From NCBI RefSeq assembly GCF_000316605.1, contig NC_019683.1, forward strand, positions 4,634,036-4,698,035: a DNA stretch of 64,000 nucleotides. Direction: 5' to 3'. Of the stretch, positions 18,000 to 29,300 are shown in pieces. The notes under the pieces were generated by a model. That model made no database searches, had not been told where the DNA came from, and saw only the letters and a list, made by a program, of their open reading frames with translations. Source of the DNA: [Leptolyngbya] sp. PCC 7376 (GTDB lineage Bacteria; Cyanobacteriota; Cyanobacteriia; Cyanobacteriales; MRBY01). The position numbers were made by a program, and so were the translations under genes. The first letter of the stretch is position 1. Each line of letters begins with the position of its first letter.

Positions 18000-20468
18000 T
18001 CATAGCCAAAAATCACTATCTTCTAAAAAATCGATTGGAAAGCTCTCAAAATCGATCGCTTCTTTTTTCTGTAAAACAGCATTATATTGACTGGCGATCG
18101 CCTCGGGAGAGAAATTGTTTTCAAGATATTTTCTTGCAGACTGACCCAAACGTTTTGCTTCTTTAGTGTCCTGACTTAATCCAAGAATATAATCCGCTAA
18201 TCCTTGTGAATCACCATTTTCAAAGCCAGCACCACAATCACCTTCCTCAAGCATATTGTTGAGATAAGTAGATTTTGGACAAATCGCAGCGATGGGACGA
18301 CCACTTGCTAAGTAACCATAAACTTTACTAGGAGCAACCAGACCTTCCATTCCTTCACTAACACTAACGAGAGTTACATCACAAGCAGTCAAGGAATAAG
18401 TTAAATCTTTTTTATCTTGGTAAGGAAGGAAAACAAAATTATTTAAACCATGCTCTTTAATCTTTGCTTTCAAATTCTCTTGCTTTGCACCTTTACCGAT
18501 ACAAACAAATTGAATGGGTTCGTCTTTTAGTTTCAGCGCGGCTTTGAACATTGTGTCAATGTCGTGACAGCGACCCATATTACCAGAATAGAGAACAGTG
18601 AATTTTTCAACTAAATCATGCTTCTGAGCAAACCAATTTTCTTCCTTCTCAATTGGGTAAATCTTTTGAGGATCTGCCCAGCTATGAATAATTGTGATTT
18701 TGTCTTCAACTTCAGGACAGTGAGCAACAATTCTGTCTTTCATATTGCTGCTTAGAACAATAATTTCTTTAGAGTTACGCCATACTTGCTTATTAATCCA
18801 AGTCCAAGCTTTTACGATTGGATTGTCACGACTAATCATTCCAAGTTCAACAGAAATATCTGGGTGAATATCGTAAATCAAGCAGATATAAGGAGTATTG
18901 AAAAAGAAGTTGAGAAGATAGCCGATTACTGGCAGAAAAGGAGGAGCAGTTGTAACAAGTAGAAGATTATATTTTCTGTAGTTAGCTGCAATGTGGAGGA
19001 TTGCTCTGAAAGCAAATAACAAACCACCAAGTAGAGCGCCTCTCAATCTCTTAGAGCTGAACTTAGTGATATTGGAACGGCGTACTGTCACACCGTTTAG
19101 TAATTCTTCTTCTTTAGGAGCGACTTGGTCTTGGTTAGCATAACCAGGTTGACCAGTGAAGACGTCAATGTTTAGACCATTGCGACCGAGGTGCTTGACT
19201 AACTCTTCGATGAGTTGGCCAGTCTTCGCGTAGTCCGGGGGGAAAAATTGAGTGACAACTGAGAGTTTTGTGGAACTGTCAGTAACCACATCTCGTGAAT
19301 GATACTCAGAATTCCTAAAAAGCGAATTCACAAGATTATTAGCAACATTGTTAGTTAGAGTAATACTACCAGCGGAGCTAGCTGAGATTTTTCCAAAATC
19401 AGGAGAAATAAAGTCTTTCCCTTTCACTAGATTTTGTTTGACATTACTAATATTCCGCAATAAAGTAGAAGAGAGTTCCTGAACATTAATGGCTTGGTTA
19501 TAACTTGCAATCATCTCTTTTTCTCTACCTAAAGTAGATAATGCCACCCCTCTATTGTTCCAAGTAACATAATCATTGGGATTAGCCTTGATTGCCTTAT
19601 CATAATTTTCGATTGCCTCTTCTTCTTCGCCTAAAGAAGACAATATAACACCTCGATTATTCCATGCAATATGCGTATTTGGCTTGAGTTTTAAAACATT
19701 ATCATAGCTGTTGAGAGCTTCTTCATACTCTTTCGCGAAACTGTGAAAAAGACCTTTTTTCAGCCATAAATAAGCTTGTTGACCAGAATCTGTAGCTGCT
19801 TTGATCTCATCAACAACTTCTTTTATCACTATCTTCTTTTCTGCTGATTCTAAATCTTTATATTCCTCAAAAATACTCTCTTCATAATTGGCACAATTAT
19901 ACTCACGTTTTATCTGCATTAGAGTAGAATTAAAATGAAAAATATTAGAGCGCCAATCAAAAAAATCTGGTGCACGACGAACAAAATAGTTGATGCCAAA
20001 ATCTGGAAGAAAGAATATTAGTGTAATGGGAAATTGGTCTCGAATTTTTTCACGACTTAAATTGAGGTTTCCAAGAATTAATGGGACTTTTTCCCAGTTT
20101 TTTCCTGCATAACCTTTTGTTTGACTTAAACCAAGCAGATTTATATGCTTTTCTTGTTCATATTCTGATATCGCAATTTCAATTCCTTTGATGAATAAAA
20201 TGTCGAATTTTTGTTCCTCATATTTTTGAACAATTGCTTCATAAAGATTCTTGCTCTCCTTACTTATAGTTAATTGAGATATTTGTTTTTGTAATAAATC
20301 TTTCTCTAGTTTTCGAGTCAATTCCTCTGCGGTTTCTGATGTACAGTTGACAAACTGTAAGTTGAAATCATTTGCTCGCCGAATAGATCGCAATAATGCG
20401 GCATAAGAATCTTGATCTTGAGGTCTAATATCATTATCCCAAATAGAATTATTTGCACTTGAACTCAT
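18000..20468 (-). CDS. fusion: conflict-type N domain, TPR repeats and GT4 glycosyltransferase
   Basis: 822 residues with three parts. Residues 1-225 resemble the N-terminal domain of cyanobacterial proteins encoded beside a P-loop ATPase; the recognisable piece is RRAPDFFDWRSNIF at 164-177, like the APDFWSWR-type motif I recall from that family. Residues 231-330 are three TPR units (IAWNNRGVILSSLGEEEEAI, VTWNNRGVALSTLGREKEMI). After a Ser/Asn-rich linker, 401-805 is a complete GT-B glycosyltransferase of the WcaI/WbuB kind: SVVTQFFPPDYAKTGQLIEE, YDIHPDISVELGMI, FTVLYSGNMGRCHDIDTMFK, and MEGLVAPSKVYGYLASGRPI with the acidic E of the E-x7-E region. It lies 16 bases downstream of the ATPase gene in the same direction. 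The natural expectation is ATPase-controlled activity, but joining of a surface-polysaccharide enzyme to this N domain is odd, and a chance gene fusion is an alternative. Confidence 0.75.
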   Translation of the reverse strand: MSSSANNSIWDNDIRPQDQDSYAALLRSIRRANDFNLQFVNCTSETAEELTRKLEKDLLQKQISQLTISKESKNLYEAIVQKYEEQKFDILFIKGIEIAISEYEQEKHINLLGLSQTKGYAGKNWEKVPLILGNLNLSREKIRDQFPITLIFFLPDFGINYFVRRAPDFFDWRSNIFHFNSTLMQIKREYNCANYEESIFEEYKDLESAEKKIVIKEVVDEIKAATDSGQQAYLWLKKGLFHSFAKEYEEALNSYDNVLKLKPNTHIAWNNRGVILSSLGEEEEAIENYDKAIKANPNDYVTWNNRGVALSTLGREKEMIASYNQAINVQELSSTLLRNISNVKQNLVKGKDFISPDFGKISASSAGSITLTNNVANNLVNSLFRNSEYHSRDVVTDSSTKLSVVTQFFPPDYAKTGQLIEELVKHLGRNGLNIDVFTGQPGYANQDQVAPKEEELLNGVTVRRSNITKFSSKRLRGALLGGLLFAFRAILHIAANYRKYNLLLVTTAPPFLPVIGYLLNFFFNTPYICLIYDIHPDISVELGMISRDNPIVKAWTWINKQVWRNSKEIIVLSSNMKDRIVAHCPEVEDKITIIHSWADPQKIYPIEKEENWFAQKHDLVEKFTVLYSGNMGRCHDIDTMFKAALKLKDEPIQFVCIGKGAKQENLKAKIKEHGLNNFVFLPYQDKKDLTYSLTACDVTLVSVSEGMEGLVAPSKVYGYLASGRPIAAICPKSTYLNNMLEEGDCGAGFENGDSQGLADYILGLSQDTKEAKRLGQSARKYLENNFSPEAIASQYNAVLQKKEAIDFESFPIDFLEDSDFWL

Positions 20469-20484
20469 GATTTACTTCTCTATT

Positions 20485-21822
20485 CTATAATTGTGCTTTT
20501 GCCTGTTTAAATTGTTGAATTTTAAGAATTAACGGATGCACATCGTACCAGACTTGAATTTCATCCTCACTGTCAAATGCAGCATACTGTAATATACATC
20601 GACTAAATAGCAGCCGTCGTTCATTATCATTCCCTTTAATCTGCTTGTCTCTTGCCACCTTTGCTAAAGTCAACCATTCTTCCGAAGAAGTTACTGATCG
20701 ACGATAGGTGTCTCGCGTTTGAGTAATTGCAAATTGGGCGGCTCTTTCTGTAATTGGTAGCTCATCAACATAATCAAACGAAGTTCGTACCAATCTGAGT
20801 AAATCTCTAACATGACCACCACTCATCTGACATAGCCGTGTCAAAATCTCTTCATTTCCAAACACATTGGGTACTAATTCAAACGTTTGAGCTTTTAATT
20901 TGCGATGCACTCGTTTGTTAATAATTTCTCTTAGCCGTTGTAAACCTTCTTGATCTTCGTCTCCATTTAAAGTCTGAATTGCAGTAATTGGCAAAATCGA
21001 AGGTTCTCCATCATACCTCTCCGCTAAGTCATTTGCTCGATTATATGCAATCGAAATTGGCACAGTATAGACTACATCGCAACCAAGATCTTTTAACTGC
21101 TCCGAGCGATCAATGAAAATTTCTTCATGGTTTGTGCGCCCATCATCATCTCGCCGAACTGGCACGATCCGATCCAAATTATCAACTATCACTACAAGTT
21201 GCTTTTTACCATGGGATAAGTTGCTAGTTGCATCTTGGATAAATTCTTTGAGGATATCTAGCAATGTTACTGTATTCGGATCAATCAATTTGCGAATTTT
21301 TTCTCGTTGACTGGGGATCTTACGAATAGCCACTGACATTGTTGTAAACATTAGCGGAATATCCACTTGCCCATTATTGAATTCTACTTCTGCTAGAGCT
21401 AAATCTTTGAGTTCCTGTATCCGACTCTCAACCCACTTTTGAAACTTTGATTGATCGGCATCTAATGTATTGAGTAATTGTCGCACACAAGCTATTAAGA
21501 TATCTGTATATTGTGCATCTTCAGGATCAATATCTCCATCATCAGCGGCAAAATATACGACATAGCAGTCTTGTTCTTCTAGATACTTTCTAAGTCGTAA
21601 TAATTCTGTTGACTTTCCTGTGCCACGATGTCCCGCGTACAGTTGTGCCGTGGGACGACTATTTCGACTACGAATAATTTTTCGTCCAAGATCTCGCTTA
21701 ATATCTGCTCTACCTCGCGAGTCTGACATATCCACATAAATATCTGCATCCTTGATCGCATCGAGAGGATAAAACGGATCAAAAGAATTGTAGATTCTGA
21801 GCAGTAATTCTTCTTCGGACAT
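20485..21822 (-). CDS. P-loop ATPase (AAA/KAP/STAND-like) partner of the TPR fusion
   Basis: 445 residues. Walker A is GHRGTGKST at 64-72 and Walker B VIVDNLDRI at 211-219, with an Arg-rich loop (PVRRDDDGRTNHEE) after it. MSGGHVRDLLRLVRTSF near 335 has the G-G-x-x-R-D/E-L pattern of a sensor-2/lid region as in ORC/Cdc6-like and STAND-type ATPases. No signal peptide, membrane span or DNA-binding domain is seen. The next gene downstream, 16 bases away, carries the paired N domain, so the two are probably translated together and interact. Related pairs are thought to act in conflict or stress signalling; that is family-level inference. No HIP1 site was seen in this gene. Confidence 0.75.
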   Translation of the reverse strand: MSEEELLLRIYNSFDPFYPLDAIKDADIYVDMSDSRGRADIKRDLGRKIIRSRNSRPTAQLYAGHRGTGKSTELLRLRKYLEEQDCYVVYFAADDGDIDPEDAQYTDILIACVRQLLNTLDADQSKFQKWVESRIQELKDLALAEVEFNNGQVDIPLMFTTMSVAIRKIPSQREKIRKLIDPNTVTLLDILKEFIQDATSNLSHGKKQLVVIVDNLDRIVPVRRDDDGRTNHEEIFIDRSEQLKDLGCDVVYTVPISIAYNRANDLAERYDGEPSILPITAIQTLNGDEDQEGLQRLREIINKRVHRKLKAQTFELVPNVFGNEEILTRLCQMSGGHVRDLLRLVRTSFDYVDELPITERAAQFAITQTRDTYRRSVTSSEEWLTLAKVARDKQIKGNDNERRLLFSRCILQYAAFDSEDEIQVWYDVHPLILKIQQFKQAKAQL

Positions 21823-21868
21823 ATCCCGACCAAACTAAGCAACTACACTTAATTATATCGAGTACTTC

Positions 21869-21934
21869 AGATCCCCGACTTCTTTTGCTAGATGCCCAGA
21901 AACCTGAAATCATTGCCTCAGAAGTCGGGGATCT
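21869..21934. repeat. long inverted repeat (REP/MITE-like hairpin)
   Basis: AGATCCCCGACTTCT (21869-21883) and AGAAGTCGGGGATCT (21920-21934) are perfect 15-base inverted repeats around a 36-base spacer, in the gap between the ATPase gene and the Uma2 gene, both on the minus strand. I recall very similar GATCCCCGACTTCTT-type hairpins scattered in other cyanobacterial genomes. It could act as a transcript end or be a small mobile repeat. Confidence 0.75.
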
Positions 21935-21953
21935 TTAACCCCATGAAATGTCT

Positions 21954-22526
21954 CTAAACTTCAACACCTTCGTAGATATCGGCCAATGCCATTTCACAGC
22001 CCACGGAATCCAATCGAATCACATCATCAATCTCTGTATATTCCGTCAGACTCCACTTTTTCGCTTCAACCCGCACAAAATGCTCCACATAAACGCGGTC
22101 TTGGGCAATGAGCAGATAGTCCTGAAAATCTGGAATCGAACGATAATATTCAAACTTTTCACTGCGATCATAATTTTTCGTTGATGGTGATAGCACCTCT
22201 GCAATTAGACAAGCACTCAAAAGTGTATCTTTGCGGCCTTCTTGCAAAACTACTGGTTTCGCTGCAACCATCACATCTGGATAAGTATAGATTTGTGGTG
22301 AGGGAATACACAAACGTTGATCAAGGACAAAAATACGATACGGAGATTTTTTGAGAGCGAGTTTGAGAGAAACATATAAATTACCGCTCAACTCGTTATG
22401 ATTCGGTGTGCCTCCTGTCATGAGTTGGACTTCTCCTTTGATGTATTCATGCCGTTCTGTTGCTTGCTCTTCCTGTGCTAAATATTCTTCGGGAGAAATA
22501 GTCTTAACCAGAGTTTGAGTCGCCAT
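21954..22526 (-). CDS. Uma2 family endonuclease-fold protein (DUF820)
   Basis: 190 residues: TISPEEYLAQEEQATERHEY at the N terminus, then YTYPDVMVAAKPV with the core Asp, LLSACLIAEVLSPSTKNYDR with the Glu of the PD-(D/E)XK fold, and SEKFEYYRSIPDFQDYLLI. This is the highly expanded cyanobacterial Uma2/DUF820 family, restriction-endonuclease-like in fold; functions of individual members are mostly unknown. It stands alone upstream of the inverted repeat. ATG 22526 is at the usual N terminus. Confidence 0.88.
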   Translation of the reverse strand: MATQTLVKTISPEEYLAQEEQATERHEYIKGEVQLMTGGTPNHNELSGNLYVSLKLALKKSPYRIFVLDQRLCIPSPQIYTYPDVMVAAKPVVLQEGRKDTLLSACLIAEVLSPSTKNYDRSEKFEYYRSIPDFQDYLLIAQDRVYVEHFVRVEAKKWSLTEYTEIDDVIRLDSVGCEMALADIYEGVEV

Positions 22527-22641
22527 AACTTATTCGGCTTTCGTAATATCCTTGCATTCTGCCCTAAACCTAGCACAAGTATTTCAATGGTTATAGGGAC
22601 GATGAAGCTAACTTTTCCTCGGCGATCGCCCATCACTTTCC

Positions 22642-22681
22642 AAACAAAAACCGCCTCTCCCAAATTCGGAAAAGACGGTTT
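22642..22681 (-). terminator. rho-independent terminator of carB
   Basis: On the minus strand AAACCGTCTTTTCC pairs with GGGAGAGGCGGTTT (14 positions, three as G-U in RNA) around a 6-base loop and is followed by TTTGTTT. It lies 22 bases after the carB stop. Confidence 0.75.
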
Positions 22682-22702
22682 CAGCTATTATCAAATCAAA
22701 AT

Positions 22703-25700
22703 TTAGACCAAGTATTCCTGCAAAGGTTTTACATCTAACGGCTCAGCCTGAAGCGATCGGATCGCTGCAACAGTTGCCCGTGCCCCTGCGAGAGTTGTAA
22801 TAATCGGCAACTTGTAATCCAGTGCCGTCCGACGAATCACCCGACCATCAGTTTGGGAATCTTCCCCAGAAGGCGTATTGATAATGAACTGAATCCAACC
22901 ATTCTTCATCCAATCCACTACGTGAGGACGACCTTCATGGAGCTTAAGCACGAGCTCCACATCTTCAATACCGTTGTCCAACAAGACTTGGCGTGTACCA
23001 GCTGTGGCGACAATGCGGAAACCGAGCTCAATCAAATCTTTCACCACTGGCACAGCCGCTTCTTTATTGCGATCATTCATCGAAACAAAGACAGTACCTT
23101 CAGTGGCAAGTTTAACGCCTGCACCGATTTCAGCTTTTGCAAATGCCTTACCAAAGTCAGTGTCGATGCCCATCACCTCACCAGTGGAGCGCATCTCAGG
23201 CCCAAGCAATGTATCTGTGCCTTCAAATTTATTAAAGGGTAAGACGGCTTCTTTAACAGCGACATGCTTAAGAGTCACTTCGCCATCAACACCTAGTTCC
23301 TCAAGGGTTTTGCCAGACATCACCAAAGAAGCAATTCTCGCCAGCGATCGCCCGGTTGCTTTTGAGACATAGGGCACAGTTCGGGAAGCACGGGGGTTCG
23401 CTTCGAGAATATAAACCTGATTGTCTTTGACGGCATACTGAATATTCATCAAGCCAACGACATTGAGAGCTTTCGCCAACTTAGTTGTCCACTCACGAAT
23501 CGTATCCATCACGTCATCGGGGAGGGAAGTGTGAGGAATAGAACAAGCGGAGTCGCCGGAGTGAATACCCGCTTCCTCGATGTGCTCCATAATGCCGCCA
23601 ATCACCACTTTGCCCGTTTTATCGCATAGGGCATCCACATCGACTTCGATCGCATTTTCGAGGAATTTGTCCACCAAAATCGGATGATCAGGTTCCACCT
23701 GAACGGCGTACTTCATGTAGTAATCCAATTCGGCATCGGAGTAAACAATCTCCATTGCGCGACCACCAAGGACATACGAAGGACGCACTACGACAGGATA
23801 TTCAACACGGTTGGCGATCGCCTGAGCTTCAGAATAATCGCGAGCAATACCGTTAGCCGGTTGAAGAATTTGGAGCTCATGGAGAATCTTCTCAAACCGC
23901 TCACGATCTTCGGCTGTATCAATATCGTCGGGCTGCGTCCCCCAAATTTTTGTGGTGACAGGGCAATTGTCAGCCTTGAGGTAATTGTCGAGGGGAACCG
24001 CTAATTTCAAAGGAGTTTGACCACCGAACTGTACAATCACACCTTCGGGATTTTCCGCTTCGATAATGTTGAGCACATCCTCTTTTGTTAGAGGCTCAAA
24101 GTAGAGGCGATCGCTGGTGTCATAGTCCGTGGAAACCGTTTCAGGGTTGGAGTTGACCATGATGGTTTCATAGCCCGCATCGCTGAGAGAGAATGCCGCA
24201 TGACAGCAACAATAATCAAACTCAATACCTTGACCAATGCGGTTAGGGCCACCACCCAAAATCATCGCCTTGCGCTTATCAGAGGGCGTAACTTCAGACT
24301 CAGTACCGTCGTAGGTGGAGTAATAATAGGGTGTAAAGGCTTCAAATTCAGCCGCACAAGTATCAACTAATTTATAAACAGGCGTCACCCCAATCAACTT
24401 CCGGTAGGCACGTACAGTATCTTCATCGGTCTTCGTGGCAAAAGCAATTTGGCGATCGCTAAAACCCTGTTGTTTAATCACCCGCATATCTTCGGCGGCA
24501 ATATCGGTTAAAGCCGTTTGCTTCATGAAACGCTCTGTCACCAACAATTCCGCCATCTTGTCGAGGAACCAGATATCAATTGCCGTCAAATCATGAATCT
24601 CCTCTACGGTCATACCAAGTTTTAGTGCCTGATACACCGTAAAAATTCTCTCAGGGTTGGGTGTCCGGAGACTCGTCGAAATTTGACTGAGGTTAGGAAG
24701 GGTTTCTTTGCGATCGCAGCCAAAACCATAACGACCTGTTTCTAGAGAACGTAATGCCTTTTGGAAGGATTCTTGGAAGGTGCGGCCAATAGCCATCGCC
24801 TCACCCACAGACTTCATTTGAGTGGTGAGAGTCGGCTCAGAGCCAGGGAATTTCTCAAACGCAAACCGAGGAATCTTGGTTACGACATAATCGATAGTCG
24901 GCTCAAAAGACGCAGGGGTTTGCTTAGTAATATCGTTCGGAATTTCGTCGAGAGTATATCCAACTGCCAACTTCGCCGCAAATTTGGCGATCGGGAAACC
25001 TGTTGCCTTTGATGCCAGTGCCGAGGAACGAGATACCCGCGGATTCATCTCAATCACAATCACATCACCATTGAGGGGATTCACAGAGAATTGGATATTA
25101 GACCCCCCCGTTTCAACCCCAATTTCACGAATAATTTTTAAAGAGTAATCTCGCAGACGTTGATATTCCTTATCCGTCAAAGTTTGGGCTGGGGCAACGG
25201 TAATCGAATCTCCGGTGTGAATACCCATCGGATCGATATTTTCGATGGAACAAATAATCACCACGTTGTCGGCAAGATCTCGCATCACCTCAAGCTCATA
25301 TTCCTTCCAGCCGAGGAGGGATTTTTCAACGAGAATCTGCGAAACAGGAGAGGCTTCCAGACCAGATTTACAAATTTTCTCGTATTCTTCTTGGTTATAA
25401 GCAATACCACCACCGCTACCACCCATCGTGAATGCCGGACGGATAATTAATGGATAGCTCCCAATTTCTGCTGCAACTTCTTTGCCTTCCTCCATAGTGC
25501 TGGCAATGCCGGAAGGACAGACAGGGACACCGATGCGAGCCATCGCCTGCTTAAAGAGATCACGGTCTTCTGCCATCTCAATCGCTTCTAATTTTGCACC
25601 GATTAGTTCGACATTATATTTATCTAGTGCGCCATTTTTTGCGAGGGAAACGGCTGTATTTAATGCAGTTTGTCCTCCCATTGTGGGGAGCAGAGCATCG

Positions 25701-25948
25701 GGACGCTCTTTGGCAATAACTTTTTCGACAATCTCTGGAGTAATGGGTTCGACATAGGTGCGATCCGCAGTCTCTGGATCAGTCATAATCGTTGCCGGAT
25801 TGGAATTCACCAAGACGACTTCATACCCTTCCTCCCGCAAAGCCTTACAGGACTGGGTTCCAGAATAATCAAATTCGCAGGCTTGGCCAATGACAATTGG
25901 GCCAGATCCAAGGATTAAGATTTTCTTGATATCTTCGCGGCGGGGCAT
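22703..25948 (-). CDS. carB: carbamoyl-phosphate synthase large subunit
   Basis: 1081 residues, the normal full length. Two homologous halves each hold an ATP-grasp domain: [20 protein letters not shown] starts the first, [20 protein letters not shown] the second, and [20 protein letters not shown] and [20 protein letters not shown] are the paired metal/ATP-binding motifs. The C-terminal MGS-like allosteric domain ([20 protein letters not shown]...) is present. The enzyme makes carbamoyl phosphate from glutamine-derived ammonia, bicarbonate and two ATP for arginine and pyrimidine synthesis; pyrB and argH elsewhere in the window act downstream. carA is not in the window. Confidence 0.97.
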   Translation of the reverse strand: MPRREDIKKILILGSGPIVIGQACEFDYSGTQSCKALREEGYEVVLVNSNPATIMTDPETADRTYVEPITPEIVEKVIAKERPDALLPTMGGQTALNTAVSLAKNGALDKYNVELIGAKLEAIEMAEDRDLFKQAMARIGVPVCPSGIASTMEEGKEVAAEIGSYPLIIRPAFTMGGSGGGIAYNQEEYEKICKSGLEASPVSQILVEKSLLGWKEYELEVMRDLADNVVIICSIENIDPMGIHTGDSITVAPAQTLTDKEYQRLRDYSLKIIREIGVETGGSNIQFSVNPLNGDVIVIEMNPRVSRSSALASKATGFPIAKFAAKLAVGYTLDEIPNDITKQTPASFEPTIDYVVTKIPRFAFEKFPGSEPTLTTQMKSVGEAMAIGRTFQESFQKALRSLETGRYGFGCDRKETLPNLSQISTSLRTPNPERIFTVYQALKLGMTVEEIHDLTAIDIWFLDKMAELLVTERFMKQTALTDIAAEDMRVIKQQGFSDRQIAFATKTDEDTVRAYRKLIGVTPVYKLVDTCAAEFEAFTPYYYSTYDGTESEVTPSDKRKAMILGGGPNRIGQGIEFDYCCCHAAFSLSDAGYETIMVNSNPETVSTDYDTSDRLYFEPLTKEDVLNIIEAENPEGVIVQFGGQTPLKLAVPLDNYLKADNCPVTTKIWGTQPDDIDTAEDRERFEKILHELQILQPANGIARDYSEAQAIANRVEYPVVVRPSYVLGGRAMEIVYSDAELDYYMKYAVQVEPDHPILVDKFLENAIEVDVDALCDKTGKVVIGGIMEHIEEAGIHSGDSACSIPHTSLPDDVMDTIREWTTKLAKALNVVGLMNIQYAVKDNQVYILEANPRASRTVPYVSKATGRSLARIASLVMSGKTLEELGVDGEVTLKHVAVKEAVLPFNKFEGTDTLLGPEMRSTGEVMGIDTDFGKAFAKAEIGAGVKLATEGTVFVSMNDRNKEAAVPVVKDLIELGFRIVATAGTRQVLLDNGIEDVELVLKLHEGRPHVVDWMKNGWIQFIINTPSGEDSQTDGRVIRRTALDYKLPIITTLAGARATVAAIRSLQAEPLDVKPLQEYLV

Positions 25949-26381
25949 AGGGCTTCTAGACTTCCGTACTAAAAATTGTCTTGATTATTCTATCGGTTTG
26001 CCTGTCAATTCTTTGCGGTTATCGGTGTTGCAGTGTGGCTAAAGTTAGATTTAGCTGACAATCGAGGCTGTGATCAGATGCAAGTGTTCAGTTTTCGGGG
26101 TCTAAAGTTTTTTGGCGATCGCCCCTAATGATTTTAAGAATCGATAATTTGCGCGAAAAAAATTGTTGCATTTTTGCGATAATTCATGCAAGGCTAAGCT
26201 ACTACACGTAAGTAGAACAAAACAAAAAAGTTTCGCTACAATCGCAGTCAGTGAGAGAAGAAAAACAAAATCGGCAGCATTCTGATCTTTGTAGATCTCA
26301 CATGAAATCGACTGTGCCTTAAACATTTATCGACGGGCTTAGTATTGCTACATATTTTTCTGAGGAGCACCTAAACAGGCA
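25949..26381. other. divergent intergenic region between carB and the TIR-WD40 gene
   Basis: 433 bases between two genes reading outward, so both promoters must be here. One HIP1 core (GCGATCGC, near 26115) is present. A 74-codon open frame on the minus strand (26102-26326) has no recognisable features and is probably chance. I see no clear riboswitch or long hairpin. Confidence 0.5.
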
Positions 26382-29300
26382 ATGACACCTTCAAATCCGT
26401 TCTTTGATGCGTTCATTTCCTACGGGCGAGCTGACAGTAAAGTCTTTGCCACAAAGCTCTATGAACGTTTGAAAGAGGCCGGTTGCCATATTTGGTTTGA
26501 TCAGGAGAATATTCCCCTTGCCGTTGATTTTCAGGAACAGATTAATGACGGCATCGAAAGAACTCACAATTTCCTGTTTATTATTGCGCCTCACTCGGTA
26601 AATTCTCCTTATTGTCTCAAGGAAATCGAGTTGGCGATCGCCCTCAATAAACGGATTATCCCGTTGCTACATGTGGAGGAGATCGATCGAGATCTGTGGA
26701 AAGAGCGCAATCCAGAAGGCACTGACGACGATTGGGATAATTATTGCAAAGCTGGACTCAACAACAGTTTTCAGAACATTCATCCTGTTATTGGCAAAAT
26801 TAACTGGATTTATTTTCGAGAAAAGCTCGATGATTTTGAGCTTGGTTTCGAGGGTCTCATTAGCGCCCTGAATAAACATGGTGATTATGTACAACGCCAT
26901 ACAGAATATTTAGATCTCGCACTGGAATGGTCGCGCAACCAACGAAAAAATCAATATCTGCTCACCGAAGAACTCAAACGCCAAGCAGCTGAATGGCTTA
27001 GATATCAATTTGTAGACGAGCAACCCCCCTGCATTCCGACAGAGCTTCATGGGGAATTTATCTGCGAAAGCATCCGTGCGGCGAACTTCTCCTACACTCA
27101 AACTTGCCTCTGCTATGTGCATAATCTTGAAGATCCAGTGGACGAGCTGGTGCAGTCAATTCGGCGATCGCTGCTGTTATATGGAATTACTGTTGCAGAC
27201 AACAAAATCGAGAACGAACAGGCTCAAAAAGACTTCAATTCTCGCCGTCGTCAAAAAATTGATTTCGCCGATAACTTCATTTATTTTGTCACGCCCGAAT
27301 CTCTGCAAAATGACTACTGTCAACAGCAGTTTAAATACGCTGGCGATCGCCACAAGCGCATTATTTTCCTCATCATCGAACCAACCCCTGGCGAACTGTA
27401 CCCCAGCAATTTAGATGATGTTCAGATCATTGACCTTGTCTCTGGTGATGACCCAAGCAAAAAACAAGCCAGCATAGACAGTCTTCTCAAATTCCTTGAC
27501 CAAGACTTCTACTATCACAACCGCCATAAATATCTCCTCGCTAAGTCCCTGACCTGGCAAGATCAGCGCGAAATTCCGAGCTTACTCTTGCGAGGCTGCA
27601 TATTACAGCAATATGAAGATCTCCAGAAAATTGCAGAGCAACGCAAATATCACCAATTTACTGAGCTCCAAAACAGCTTTCTAGACGCAAGCCTCGCCCA
27701 AGCCACAACCCAAACCCAAACCGATGTGTTTTTAAGCTATGCGCCACAGGATATCGATTTTGCGACAAAGCTCAATAAAACCTTAGAGGAACAAGGGAAA
27801 GTTACTTTTTTTGCACCGTTCCATGCAGATCATGATTCAGAATCTGATGCAGATATTCAGCAGGGGTTAATTGATGCCGCTAATTTTATTTATGTGATTT
27901 CGCCGGATTCGGTCGCCAAAGATGATTGTTTAGCCCAATTACAACGGGCAAAGGGGGTCGGCAAAAGAATTCTCGGTATTCTCTGCCGCACAACTGAGCT
28001 AGAGGCATTTCAGGGAATTTGTGCAGAAGACCAACTCATTGACTTTAGCCGCCATGGTTTAGATTTTCAGGCGGGTCTCAGCCAACTGGTGCGGTTATTA
28101 GATACGGATAAGGCTCATGTCCAGAGCCATACGAAATGGTTTCGGCGAGCGATTGAGTGGGAGCAAAAGAAGAAAACTCGAGATCTTTTATTGCGGGGCA
28201 ATGAGTTGGCGATCGCCCAATATTGGCTCAAGGAATCGGATGAAGGACAGAAGAGCCCCCAGCCGACGAAGCTCCAACGGGAATTTATTCAGAGCAGTGT
28301 TGCCGAAAGCCAAAAAAATATCCGTCGCCAGAAATTTTTATTCACAGCGGTAAGTGTGGGCTTTGTAATTTCTACAATTTTGGGGATTTTTGCCACTCGG
28401 AAATCCTATGAAGCCGCAGTGAGCGAACTGAGCGCGATTATGAATACATCTGCAGCGTTATTCTCCTCAAATAATGAGTTAGATGCGTTTGTTGAGGCAA
28501 TGCATGCTTGGCGAAAATCCAAGGACATTAACCTCAATCGCGGCGATCGCTACCTCAACAAAGATATTTCGAATGTTTTAAGCCAATCCGTCTATCAATT
28601 ATATGAATCCAATCGTCTCAGTGAACATGAAGCTGCTGTTTACGCCGTGGACTATAGTTCATCTGGGGAGTTGCTGGTATCAGGTAGTGCGGATCGACAG
28701 CTGAATCTTTGGTCAGCCAATGGTGAGTTACTTCAAACCCTTGGTGAAGTTGGCCCTATTAGTAAAGGCCATACAGCTAGCGTCTATGCTGTGCAATTTA
28801 GTCCAGATGATCAACTTATTGCCTCAGCGAGTGGCGATCGCTCCATTAAATTGTGGCAACGGACGGAAAATGAACAAGAATACTTGTTTCAAAAAACACT
28901 TTATGGCTGCGTCTTCGAAGCAGAGTTTTGTAATGGGCATGAAGGAAGTATAAATACCATTGCCTTTAGCCCTGATGGTGAATTTTTTGCTTCAGGCAGT
29001 GAAGATAAAACCATTAAACTCTGGAGTAGCGAAGGTGAGTACATAACCACTCTTAGCGAATCAACTCCAGATAACCAACATCAGCGAGCTGTCAATGATA
29101 TTGCCTTTAGTGCTGATGGTCGCCTCCTAATTTCTGTGGGTGATGACCGCAGCATTAAACTTTGGGAGCGAAATCTTCTCAGTAATCAGTTTACGCTCCG
29201 CCAAACCATTGAAGGTTGCCGTAAAACTGAAATCTGCGACGGGCACCAAGACGAAATCAAAGGTGTTGCCATTACGCCAAATGGCGAGCAATTTGTCACA

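Noticed and set aside
26102-26326. 74-codon minus-strand open frame in the carB/TIR gap
   Set aside because: No motif, no ribosome site, and it lies in the promoter region of two divergent genes.
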